From: an uncultured Rhodospirillaceae bacterium
GTDB lineage: Bacteria; Pseudomonadota; Alphaproteobacteria; Rhodospirillales; Magnetospirillaceae
NCBI GenBank assembly: GCA_903901915.1
Contig: CAIUSV010000048.1
Location: 1-64,000 of the forward strand
Length of the DNA stretch: 64,000 nucleotides
Direction: 5' to 3'
Shown here: piece after piece, positions 36,178-44,808 of the stretch
How the letters are laid out: each line of letters begins with the position of its first letter
Numbering within the stretch: position 1 is the first letter of the stretch
Position numbers and translations under genes: made by a program
Notes under the pieces: model-generated
What the model saw: the letters and a program-made list of their open reading frames with translations, nothing else
The model's database searches: none
What the model was told of the DNA's origin: nothing

Positions 36178-36685
36178 AGGAAATCCCCTTGTCGGCCAGG
36201 AGGGAAACAAGCATCTGGAACGCGGCGTTCATACCGGCCTTGCTGTCGGAATGGCGCGCCTCCTCGGCCAGCAGAGCGGCATAGAGAGGTTCGACCGCGG
36301 CAATGGCCTTGCGATCGACGGAACGCCGGAACGAGTGGTAGCCGATGATCTTTCCCGCTTCGTCAAGATCGGGGGTGATATGGGCGAACACCCAGTAATG
36401 GTCGCCGTTCTTGGAACGGTTGATCACATAGGCGAACACCTCCTTGCCGGCTTCGATGGTGTCCCATACCAGCTTGAAGGCGCAACGCGGCATCGCCGGA
36501 TGACGCACGATGCTGTGCGGCTGGCCCATAAGCTCGGGCTCGCTATATCCGGCCAGCCGCATGAACGTGTCGTTGCAATAGGTGATTCGGCCCTTGGTGT
36601 CGGTCTTGCTGACGATGATTTCATCGTCGCGGACCACGCGCTCCACGCCGGAAACTGGTTGCCCGGTCATAATCCCCCCCGACAT
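36152..36685 (-). CDS. Stand-alone PAS sensor protein, Aer-like
   Basis: 177 residues (172 if started at ATG 36670). The PAS core has [30 protein letters not shown]...[13 protein letters not shown] and [14 protein letters not shown], the pattern of the flavin-binding PAS of Aer aerotaxis receptors. A short helical tail follows, with no membrane segment. It overlaps the downstream chemoreceptor, suggesting that the two act together as a split redox/oxygen receptor. Confidence 0.82.
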   Translation of the reverse strand: MSGGIMTGQPVSGVERVVRDDEIIVSKTDTKGRITYCNDTFMRLAGYSEPELMGQPHSIVRHPAMPRCAFKLVWDTIEAGKEVFAYVINRSKNGDHYWVFAHITPDLDEAGKIIGYHSFRRSVDRKAIAAVEPLYAALLAEEARHSDSKAGMNAAFQMLVSLLADKGISYDQFVLGL

Positions 36686-36814
36686 AATCCGTAACGGATG
36701 TGCGCAAAGTATTACGAAATCGGGGGCATTTGTCTAAAATTTTATCAAAATCCTGCGCATTCCCTCATTGGTGCATGCGCGAACTCGGATGCTTCAGCTT
36801 TAAGCCGAACCGCC

Positions 36815-37180
36815 CTAGTGGAATGAAACGCTTCCCATGACGACAACAAAAAGTAACAGAAGAATAATGCACGCACTGGCGACGGCGGACACCACAAGAA
36901 TCATGATACTCGCCGCCCGCACAAAGGGAAAATGGCCGCACCTTGCCATGATAATTTGATAAATATACTTTGGATATGCAAATGATAGCAGGCATATTAT
37001 CAATATATCGCCATACTCTTCGGCAAGCCGCCCTATTTGATATGTAATGGCCCTGCCGAACACGACCCCGCCCATCAAGTGCCACGGGAATTCCGTGCAG
37101 AATGCCCAAACACAAAACGATGATGTCGCGATAACACACGCCACGCCCAAATATTTTGCGACCCTGTGGACAACCGACAT
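36815..37180 (-). CDS. Small membrane protein, unknown
   Basis: 121 residues from ATG 37180 with about three hydrophobic segments (near 12-28, 57-72 and 92-118) and several Cys. The codon use is A+T-richer than the neighbours, hinting at later arrival. No recognised family and no clear ribosome-binding site, so the gene is plausible rather than certain. An overlapping frame (36765..37139) lacks features and is ignored. Confidence 0.45.
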   Translation of the reverse strand: MSVVHRVAKYLGVACVIATSSFCVWAFCTEFPWHLMGGVVFGRAITYQIGRLAEEYGDILIICLLSFAYPKYIYQIIMARCGHFPFVRAASIMILVVSAVASACIILLLLFVVVMGSVSFH

Positions 37181-37292
37181 TGGCGACCCCACCAAATTAC
37201 GTAACCCCCGCGATTGCGGGAATACATTCCGACGTCAACGGAAAATCCATAATATTATCTTGATGCCGACAACACTTCAGCGCCAGAACGCG

Positions 37293-37613
37293 TCATTTGT
37301 GGATAACCTTTTTTGCGGCCTGTCTCCCGGCAAGAAATTCTTTCGAATCCCTGAGCTGCTGCTGTTCCCGCGAAACGCCATTTTTGGCACTCCCGGCACG
37401 CGGCTCTGCTCCAAAGACCCACAGAACGGCCGCCACCAAAAGAAGCAACGTCCCAATTCCGGCAGCCGGCAGACCGACAAACATCAGCAAATAAAAATAA
37501 GCTTCAGCCCTTGATTGATCGATTTCAAATACGACTGGAAACAAAAAAGCGCCGCCGATAGACAGGCCGATCACCCCGGATGCGACCATAAACCTTCTCG
37601 CTCCACCCATCAT
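37293..37613 (-). CDS. Small membrane protein, unknown
   Basis: 106 residues with two hydrophobic segments (about 9-29 and 40-66) and a polar, Gln/Lys-rich tail. It lies upstream of the previous small membrane gene in the same direction, also in an A+T-richer stretch. No family recognised. The pair may form a small operon; the evidence is only frame and hydrophobicity. Confidence 0.45.
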   Translation of the reverse strand: MMGGARRFMVASGVIGLSIGGAFLFPVVFEIDQSRAEAYFYLLMFVGLPAAGIGTLLLLVAAVLWVFGAEPRAGSAKNGVSREQQQLRDSKEFLAGRQAAKKVIHK

Positions 37614-37920
37614 AACTCCGGCTCCCTTTCACTTCGTCCCCCGCCAGAAACAACACACAAACACATTTACCGGCGGGAATTCACGGTCGGTTCATGGTCG
37701 CAAAGTTGGGGGGTGGGAGCAAGAGACGTTACCCGCCACCGTACCAAACCCGGGCGACGCCCATGCCCCTTCCGCCAACGGCGGAAGAGGTCTCCGCCCG
37801 CTTTCGCACAAAGAAAAACCCCCGCCAGTTTCCTGACGGGGGCCTTCTTGACTGGTCCACCGAGCTGCCCCACCATGCCGCTGTCTGGGCCGGTGAAGAG
37901 CGCGGAAACCCTTATTCGGA
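37614..37920. other. Gene-poor stretch with two hairpins before glnA
   Basis: 307 bp without a convincing gene; the short track frames here have no features. CTTCCGCC-aac-GGCGGAAG (37769-37787) is a perfect 8-bp stem and the glnA terminator lies at 37819-37842. TTATTCGG and CCGAATAA (37912-37933) form a dyad over the glnA stop codon. Confidence 0.6.
37814..37842 (-). terminator. Terminator of glnA
   Basis: On the minus strand CCCCCGTCAG-gaaa-CTGGCGGGGG is a 10-bp stem (one mismatch) with a GAAA tetraloop and a T-run, about 80 bases after the glnA stop. Confidence 0.88.
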
Positions 37921-39333
37921 TTAAACCGAATAATACATCTGGAACTCGACCGGATGCGGGGTGTGCTCGAAGCGATAGACTTCCTCGTACTTGAGCTCGA
38001 TGTAGCTCTCGATGAACTCCTTCGAGAACACATCGCCCTTGCACAGGAAGTCATGGTCGGCCCGCAGGTTTTCCAGGGCTTCGCGCAGCGAACCGCAGAC
38101 GGTCGGGATGTTCTTCAGTTCCTCGGGCGGCAGGTCGTAGAGGTTCTTGTCCGCCGGCTCGCCGGGATGGATCTTGTTGGCGATGCCGTCGAGACCGGCC
38201 ATCAGCATGGCGGCGAACGCCAGATACGGGTTCGAGCCCGGATCGGGGAAGCGAACCTCGACGCGCTTGCCCTTCGGGCTGGCGGCGAAGGGGATACGGC
38301 AGGACGCCGACCGGTTGCGGGCGGAATAGGCCAGCAGCACCGGAGCCTCGAAGCCGGGGATCAGGCGCTTGTAGCTGTTGGTCAGCGAGTTGGTGAACGC
38401 GTTGATCGCCTTGGCGTGCTTGATGATACCACCGATGTAGTACAGCGCGGTGTCGCTGAGATCGGCATAGCCCGAACCGGCGAACAGCGGCTTGCCCGCC
38501 TTCCAGATCGACTGGTGAACGTGCATGCCCGACCCGTTGTCGCCATAGATCGGCTTCGGCATGAAGGTGGCCGACTTGCCGTAGGAGGCGGCGACGTTGT
38601 GGACGACGTACTTGTAGATCTGGATCCAGTCGGCCGCCTGCACCATCGGGCCGAATTTGCAGCCCAGCTCGGACTGGCTGGGAGCGACCTCGTGGTGGTG
38701 CTTCTCGATGGGCAGGCCCATCTCGCCCATCACGGTCAGCATCTCGGCGCGCATATCGACCTGGCTGTCCACCGGCGGAACCGGGAAATAGCCGCCCTTG
38801 ACGCCGGGACGATGGCCGAGGTTGCCCTCGGGGAAATCCTTGGCGGTGACATAGGGGCCTTCCTCGGAGTCGAGGCGATACATGGCGGTGTTCATGCCGA
38901 CTTCGTACTTGACGTCGTCGAACACGAAGAACTCGGCCTCGGGACCGAAATAGGTGGTGTCGCCCACGCCCGACGACTTGACGTACGCCTCGGCGCGCTT
39001 GGCGATGGAGCGGGGATCGCGGTCGTAGAGCTGGCCGGTGGCGGGCTCGACGATGTCACAGAACAGGATCAGCTGGGTCTGGGCCGCGAACGGGTCCAGC
39101 ACGGCGCTGGACAGGTCGGGTTGCAGGATCATGTCCGACTCGTTGATGCTCTTCCAGCCGGCGATCGACGACCCGTCGAAATAGACACCCTCGGTCAGCA
39201 GATCCTCGTCGATGGTCGAGACATGCTGCGCGGTGTGCTGCCACTTGCCGCGGGGATCGGTGAAACGGAAATCGACGTACTTGACGTCGTTTTCCTTGAT
39301 CAGATCAAGGACCTTCTTGACTGCGTCGGACAT
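37921..39333 (-). CDS. glnA: Glutamine synthetase type I
   Basis: GlnA makes glutamine from glutamate, ammonium and ATP, assimilating fixed nitrogen. The 470-residue dodecameric type carries [24 protein letters not shown] and the adenylylation loop NLYDLPPEE with its Tyr. The start is ATG 39333 ([22 protein letters not shown]); the longer track frame runs back through glnB out of phase and is spurious. It follows glnB by about 100 bp, and glnB-glnA is the usual alphaproteobacterial operon. Confidence 0.97.
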   Translation of the reverse strand: MSDAVKKVLDLIKENDVKYVDFRFTDPRGKWQHTAQHVSTIDEDLLTEGVYFDGSSIAGWKSINESDMILQPDLSSAVLDPFAAQTQLILFCDIVEPATGQLYDRDPRSIAKRAEAYVKSSGVGDTTYFGPEAEFFVFDDVKYEVGMNTAMYRLDSEEGPYVTAKDFPEGNLGHRPGVKGGYFPVPPVDSQVDMRAEMLTVMGEMGLPIEKHHHEVAPSQSELGCKFGPMVQAADWIQIYKYVVHNVAASYGKSATFMPKPIYGDNGSGMHVHQSIWKAGKPLFAGSGYADLSDTALYYIGGIIKHAKAINAFTNSLTNSYKRLIPGFEAPVLLAYSARNRSASCRIPFAASPKGKRVEVRFPDPGSNPYLAFAAMLMAGLDGIANKIHPGEPADKNLYDLPPEELKNIPTVCGSLREALENLRADHDFLCKGDVFSKEFIESYIELKYEEVYRFEHTPHPVEFQMYYSV

Positions 39334-39434
39334 GGTCAAATTCCTGACAGTTGTGAGAGATATTGGAGAAACCCGCAAAACACCCCCCGCTGCGGCACCG
39401 CAGGCGCGGTCCCCTCCCCGGGGGGGCTCAAGGA

Positions 39435-39809
<375 letters not shown>

Positions 39810-39828
39810 TCAAAACCGCGACTCATTT

Positions 39829-39844
39829 AGCACGCCTCGTGCCA
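39829..39844 (-). promoter_or_regulatory. Sigma54 promoter of glnB-glnA
   Basis: On the minus strand TGGCACGAGGCGTGCT has a perfect -24 TGGCACG and a -12 with the invariant GC (GTGC rather than TTGC). The start would be about 40 bases before glnB. NtrC control is known for glnB elsewhere; no clear NtrC site was seen. Confidence 0.72.
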
Positions 39845-40040
39845 CTTCGGCCACCCGGAAAAGAGCGGAAATCCACACAAATCCGCCCCCGATCGTGCCC
39901 GAATTTCAGGCAATCGGGCCTAAATCTTGGGCAGCGCCGCCGACGAACCGGGGGGTGCACCGTCGCCATTTCCTGTTGCCAGCGGGGGATTCACCTGGAA
40001 CCATAGGCACCGCGCCAACCCGCATTGTTTCGGAGGGTTC

Positions 40041-42068
40041 ATGACCGCCAAGTCGCCTGCGCCACCGCGAGCCGCCGCCCTCGTCGGGCCTTTCGCCAGC
40101 GGCAAGACCAGCCTGCTCGAGGCCCTGCTGTTCGCCTGCGGCGCCATTCCCCGCCAAGGCCGCATCAAGGATGGCAACACCGTCGGCGATTCCAGCCCCG
40201 AGGCCCGCGCCCGGCTGATGAGCGTCGAACCCAACATCGCCTCCGCCGAATATCTGGGCGAAGCGTGGACCTTCATCGACTGCCCCGGCTCGGTGGAATT
40301 CCGCCAGGACTCGTTCAACGCCCTGATGGCGGTGGACGTGGCGGTAGTGGTGTGCGAACCCGATCCCGCCCGCGCGGTGATGGTGGCGCCGGTGCTGAAG
40401 TTCCTCGATGAGCGCAAGATTCCCCACCTGCTGTTCATCAACAAGATCGACACCGCCGGCACCCGCCTGCGCGAGACCCTGGAGGCGTTGCAGGCGGTAT
40501 CGGACCGGCCGTTGATCCTGCGCGAAATCCCCATCCGCGAAGGCGACGCCGTCACCGGCTATGTCGATCTGGTCAGCGAGCGCGCCTGGAAATACCGGCC
40601 CGGCCAGAGTTCGGCCATGATCAAGATCCCCGACGCCCTCAGGGGCGAGGAGGGACAGGCCCGCCAGGAGCTGTTGGAGCATCTCGCCGATTTCGACGAC
40701 CGCTTGATGGAGGAACTGCTGGAGGACATCCAGCCCCCCACCGACGAGGTCTATCAGGATCTCGGCCGCGATCTCGCCAGCGACCTGATCGTACCGGTAT
40801 TCTTCGGGTCGGCCGAGAACGACGGCGGTATCCACCGCCTGCTCAAGGCGCTGCGCCACGAAGGCCCCGCCCCCGCCGCCACCGCCGCCCGCCTGGGCAT
40901 CGCCGCGAGCGGGGCGCCGTTGGCACAGGTGTTCAAGACCGTGCATGCCGCCCACACCGGCAAACTCAGCTTCGCCCGCGTCTGGCGCGGCGAATTCGCC
41001 GACAACCAAAGCATCGACGGCAACCGCATCGGCGGCATCTACACCATGACCGCCGGCACCGCCACCAAGGTGGCCAAGGCCGGTCCGGGCGATGTGGCGG
41101 CGTTCGGCCGCCTTGACCCCATCCATACCGGCGACGTCATGGGAACGGCCGACGCCGGCATGGCGGCGTGGCCGGCGCGATTGACGCCATTGTTCGCCTT
41201 CGCCCTGACGGCGGAGAAGAAGGGCGACGACGTCAAGCTGGCCGGAGCTTTGGCCAAGCTCTCGGAAGAGGACCCGTCACTGACCCTCGACCACAGTGAA
41301 TTCGGCGAACTGGTGCTGCGCGGCCAGGGTGAAATCCACCTTCAGGTCGCCATCGAGCGCCTGAAAAGCCGGTTCAACATGCAAGTGACCACCGCCAAGC
41401 CCACCGTCCCCTACAAGGAGACCATCCGCAAGGCGATCTCGGTGCATGGCCGCCACAAGAAGCAGTCGGGCGGCCACGGCCAGTTCGGCGACGTCCACCT
41501 GGACATTGCGCCGCAGCCGCGCGGCACCGGCTTCCAGTTCGTCGACAAGGTGGTGGGCGGCGTGGTGCCGCGCCAATACATCCCGGCGGTCGAGGAGGGC
41601 GTCGTCGACTTCCTGCGACAGGGACCGTTCGGCTTTCCGGTGGTCGATCTGGCGGTGACGCTGACCCAGGGCAGCTACCACACGGTGGACAGCTCGGACA
41701 TGGCGTTCAAGACCGCCGCCCGCATCGCCATGAGCGAGGGCATGCCGCAATGCGACCCGGTATTGCTGGAACCGATCCTGCTGGTGGAAATCTCGGTGCC
41801 CAGCGACTGCACCGCCAAGGCGCAACGTATCGTCTCGGGGCGGCGGGGCCAGATCCTCGGCTATGACGCCAAGGAAGGCTGGCGCGGCTGGGACGCCGTC
41901 AACGCCTATCTGCCCCAGGCCGAGATGGACGACCTTATCGTCGAGCTGCGCTCGCTGACCATGGGCGTCGGCACCTTCTCGTGGACCTTCGACCACCTTC
42001 AGGAGATTTCCGGCCGGGTGGCCGAGAAGGTGGTGGAGATGCGCAAGGAGACGCTTGCCGGCGACTGA
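40041..42068 (+). CDS. Elongation factor G-like GTPase
   Basis: 675 residues with the translational GTPase N-domain (GPFASGKTSLLEALL, DCPGSVEF, NKIDTAG), domain II, and the EF-G domains III-V (VPYKETIRKAISVHGRHKKQSGGHGQFGDV). The P-loop GPFASGKTS and the NKID motif are present, but the sequence diverges from canonical FusA and fits the FusA2-like, EF-G paralogue group. ATG 40041 has GGAGGG upstream. Function in translation or ribosome recycling is not established for this group. Confidence 0.85.
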   Translation: MTAKSPAPPRAAALVGPFASGKTSLLEALLFACGAIPRQGRIKDGNTVGDSSPEARARLMSVEPNIASAEYLGEAWTFIDCPGSVEFRQDSFNALMAVDVAVVVCEPDPARAVMVAPVLKFLDERKIPHLLFINKIDTAGTRLRETLEALQAVSDRPLILREIPIREGDAVTGYVDLVSERAWKYRPGQSSAMIKIPDALRGEEGQARQELLEHLADFDDRLMEELLEDIQPPTDEVYQDLGRDLASDLIVPVFFGSAENDGGIHRLLKALRHEGPAPAATAARLGIAASGAPLAQVFKTVHAAHTGKLSFARVWRGEFADNQSIDGNRIGGIYTMTAGTATKVAKAGPGDVAAFGRLDPIHTGDVMGTADAGMAAWPARLTPLFAFALTAEKKGDDVKLAGALAKLSEEDPSLTLDHSEFGELVLRGQGEIHLQVAIERLKSRFNMQVTTAKPTVPYKETIRKAISVHGRHKKQSGGHGQFGDVHLDIAPQPRGTGFQFVDKVVGGVVPRQYIPAVEEGVVDFLRQGPFGFPVVDLAVTLTQGSYHTVDSSDMAFKTAARIAMSEGMPQCDPVLLEPILLVEISVPSDCTAKAQRIVSGRRGQILGYDAKEGWRGWDAVNAYLPQAEMDDLIVELRSLTMGVGTFSWTFDHLQEISGRVAEKVVEMRKETLAGD

Positions 42069-42095
42069 CGCCCGGCCTTGTTCCCGCTCCAACCA

Positions 42096-42126
42096 GGGCG
42101 CGCCCGACACGGCGCGCCCCTTTTTT
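42096..42126 (+). terminator. Terminator after the EF-G-like gene
   Basis: GGGCGCGCC-cgacac-GGCGCGCCC is a perfect 9-bp stem followed by CTTTTTT. About 28 bases after the stop. Confidence 0.9.
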
Positions 42127-42281
42127 GTCCATTTCGCATCGCACAATATTTCAGCACAGGCTCGGCACTGCTTATTTTAATTGCACATTCCGGTATATTT
42201 TCCAGCCTCGCTCGATTATGATTTCAACAAAATGTCATTTATATCGGCGGCACAATCGCCTGATCGAGCCGGGAGGCTGCG

Positions 42282-43967
42282 ATGTTATCGACTATTCATT
42301 CAAAGTTGATCGCTTTGATGTTTGTAACAATAGCAACAATTTTAGGAATTATCTCTCTTTGGTGGTTCGCCTTCAACACCCTGAAGGTCAACGGACCGGT
42401 ATACGCCAGCATCGTCCTGGTCAAGGATCTGGTCGCCGACATCCTGCCGCCGCCGGAATACATCCTGGAATCCTATCTGGTGGCGGCCAAGGCGCTGGAT
42501 GCCGACGCGTCCGAGGCCGCCGCCGTTACCGACAAGATGGGCCAGTTGAAGAAGGACTATTTCGACCGCCACAAGTTCTGGTCCGCCGCCGAACTGCCGG
42601 GATCGGTCGCCGATGGCCTGCTGGTAAGGTCCTACGCCCCGGCGCTCAGGTTCTACGAAATCTCCGACAACGCCTTCCTGCCCGCGTTGTCACGAGGCGA
42701 CCATGACGCCGCCCGCGCCGCCTTCAAGGACATGACCGGAGCCTACGAACTGCACCGCGCCGCCATCGACGAGGTGGTGACCGCCTCGGACAAGTTGAGC
42801 AAGGATACCGAGGCCGCCGCCTCCGATAGCGAGAGTTCCTACAAACTGCTGGTCATCAGCGTGTCGCTGGCCCTGACGGCCGCCATCATCGTCGTGCTGC
42901 TGCTGATCCAACGAGCCATCACCGCTCCGGTGGACAACATCATCGCGGTGATGCGGCGGTTGGCGGAAGGCGACGTCACCGTCGACATCACCGGCGCCAC
43001 CCGCCGAGATGAGGTCGGCGACATCGCTCGGACCGTCATGGTGTTCCGCCAGAACGCCATCGACAAGGCCCGCGGCGAGGCGGAAGCGTCCGAAGCCAAA
43101 GTTCAGGCGCAACAGCGCCATAAGACCAACATGCACCGTCTGGCCGGCGAATTTGAATCCAATGTCGGCCGGGTGGTCGGCAATGTCGCCGGCGCTTCCA
43201 ACGAACTGGAGGGCACGGCCCAGACTATGTCGACCCTGGCCATCCAGGTCACCGCCCAGGCCAGCGCCGTCGCCGCGGCGTCGGAGCAGGCCGCCGCCAA
43301 CGTCCAGACCGTCGCCGCCGCCACCGAGGAACTGTCTAGTTCAGTATCGGAAATCGGCCGCCAAGTCAGCGAGTCAGCCACCATAGCCCGCAGTGCCGTC
43401 GAGGAGGCGGCCCAAACCGATGCCATCGTGCGCGGACTGGCCGATGCGGCGGGCCGCATCGGTGTGGTGGTGCAACTGATCAATGACATCGCCAGCCAGA
43501 CCAACCTGCTGGCACTCAACGCCACCATCGAGGCGGCGCGGGCCGGCGACGCCGGCAAGGGCTTCGCCGTCGTCGCCAACGAGGTGAAGACCCTGGCCAA
43601 CCAGACCGCCAAGGCCACCGACGAAATCGCCACGCAAATCAGCACGGTGCAGTCCGAAACATCGAGGGCCGCCGAGGCCATCCGCCACGTCAGCGCCACC
43701 ATCGGCCGCATCGACGAAATATCGTCCGCCATCGCCACTGCGGTGGAACAACAGGGCGCGGCGACCCGGGAAATCGCCCGCAACGTCGAGGAGGCCGCTC
43801 GCGGCACCCAGGAGGTCACCGGCAACATCGCCAGCGTCACCCAGGCCGCCACCGAGACCGGCGGCGCTTCCGCCTCGGTGCTGGACGCCGCGCGCAGGTT
43901 GTCGGAGGAATCCGCGGCGCTGAATCAAAGAGTGGGCGATTTCGTCGGCATGGTCCGCGCCGGCTGA
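42282..43967 (+). CDS. Methyl-accepting chemotaxis protein
   Basis: 561 residues: membrane segment 9-31, a periplasmic ligand domain of about 160 residues, a second segment near 188-210, HAMP ([22 protein letters not shown]) and the signalling hairpin ([45 protein letters not shown]). The ligand is unknown; the sensor region is helical rather than Cache-like. Single-gene unit preceded by a terminator and an A+T-rich promoter zone. Confidence 0.92.
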   Translation: MLSTIHSKLIALMFVTIATILGIISLWWFAFNTLKVNGPVYASIVLVKDLVADILPPPEYILESYLVAAKALDADASEAAAVTDKMGQLKKDYFDRHKFWSAAELPGSVADGLLVRSYAPALRFYEISDNAFLPALSRGDHDAARAAFKDMTGAYELHRAAIDEVVTASDKLSKDTEAAASDSESSYKLLVISVSLALTAAIIVVLLLIQRAITAPVDNIIAVMRRLAEGDVTVDITGATRRDEVGDIARTVMVFRQNAIDKARGEAEASEAKVQAQQRHKTNMHRLAGEFESNVGRVVGNVAGASNELEGTAQTMSTLAIQVTAQASAVAAASEQAAANVQTVAAATEELSSSVSEIGRQVSESATIARSAVEEAAQTDAIVRGLADAAGRIGVVVQLINDIASQTNLLALNATIEAARAGDAGKGFAVVANEVKTLANQTAKATDEIATQISTVQSETSRAAEAIRHVSATIGRIDEISSAIATAVEQQGAATREIARNVEEAARGTQEVTGNIASVTQAATETGGASASVLDAARRLSEESAALNQRVGDFVGMVRAG

Positions 43968-43970
43968 ACC

Positions 43971-44402
43971 CTACCGCTCCAGCCGCTGGCGAATATCCGC
44001 CTCGCATCGCATCAGCCACGCCAGCTTCCTCAGCCGGGCACTCTGCTGCGCCGCTTCCCGGCGTTCGCGCTCGGCGGCATCGTCGACCCGCGACTGCTCG
44101 CGCGAGAGGCGCATCATGCGATCCTCAAGCACCGATGATTCGCGGGATTCGCGCTCCATCTCGGCCTCGATGCGGGCACGGCGGGCCGGCTGGATCAGCA
44201 GGTAGTCACGCTCGGCCACCGCCGCATCCAGTTGACGCCGCCAGAAGGTGTCGGGATAGAGAACGGCGCTGAAGGCGGTAGGGCCGCCATTGGGCCGGCA
44301 TTCCTCGTCGAACGCCACCTTGTCGGGCGGCAACGTCGCCCAGGCCAGAACCGCCACCCCACCGGCGACCAGCAGCAGGTCGCGTAGTCGAAAGGTCGCC
44401 AT
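43971..44402 (-). CDS. Hypothetical protein with N-terminal membrane anchor and coiled coil
   Basis: 143 residues: one hydrophobic segment (about 7-23) and a C-terminal half rich in Glu/Arg heptads (ARIEAEMERESRESSVLEDRMMRLSREQ), likely a coiled coil. Two Cys at CRP and RCE. No family recognised. It ends 3 bases from the convergent chemoreceptor stop. Confidence 0.65.
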   Translation of the reverse strand: MATFRLRDLLLVAGGVAVLAWATLPPDKVAFDEECRPNGGPTAFSAVLYPDTFWRRQLDAAVAERDYLLIQPARRARIEAEMERESRESSVLEDRMMRLSREQSRVDDAAERERREAAQQSARLRKLAWLMRCEADIRQRLER

Positions 44403-44528
44403 GGCGCCGCCTTTCCAACAGCCCTCGTCACCGCACCACAGTACGGTGAACCGGCGGCGATGACAAATGCCGGAGGCAGGCAGGGGGAATGCGCGGAAAG
44501 GGGAGGAGAACGGCCGAAAGGAAAAGGA

Positions 44529-44654
44529 TCAGGCCTTGTCGAATTCGCGCTCCATGCGCACCGCATGACGCCAGGCGCTGATCGAAATGCCGGCGCCGAC
44601 CAGGGCCAGAACGCCCACGGCGGACAACACCACATCAATGGTCGAAACGAACAT
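44529..44654 (-). CDS. Single-pass membrane miniprotein, 41 aa (not in ORF track)
   Basis: ATG 44654 with GAGGAG 6 bases upstream gives MFVSTIDVVLSAVGVLALVGAGISISAWRH and a charged tail: one transmembrane helix and a short basic/acidic end. It is in the frame of a longer track ORF (44529..45011) whose upstream part has no support. Function unknown. Confidence 0.5.
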   Translation of the reverse strand: MFVSTIDVVLSAVGVLALVGAGISISAWRHAVRMEREFDKA

Positions 44655-44730
44655 CGTCATCTCCTCGACCCGACCGGAAAACCATGGCGCGGGGTTTCGC
44701 GAATGATCGCGTGGCACCCGTTTACACTTC

Positions 44731-44757
44731 ATTTCGCAGATGCGAAATAGTGCGAAA
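44731..44757. promoter_or_regulatory. Operator-like inverted repeat ATTTCGCA-N2-TGCGAAAT
   Basis: A perfect 8-bp inverted repeat with a 2-base spacer (44731-44748) is followed by a third half-site TGCGAAA (44751-44757). It lies 77 bp upstream of the miniprotein start and between it and the GGDEF-EAL stop, fitting a regulator site for the miniprotein. The regulator is unknown. Confidence 0.5.
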
Positions 44758-44808
44758 GGCCGGTATGCGCCAAGCACATGGCTGGGAGATGAGAAGTAGA
44801 AAAAAGAG

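Noticed and set aside
37921-37933. Dyad TTATTCGG/CCGAATAA over the glnA stop as a terminator
   Set aside because: A short A+T-rich stem with no T-run; the strong hairpin at 37819-37842 explains termination better.
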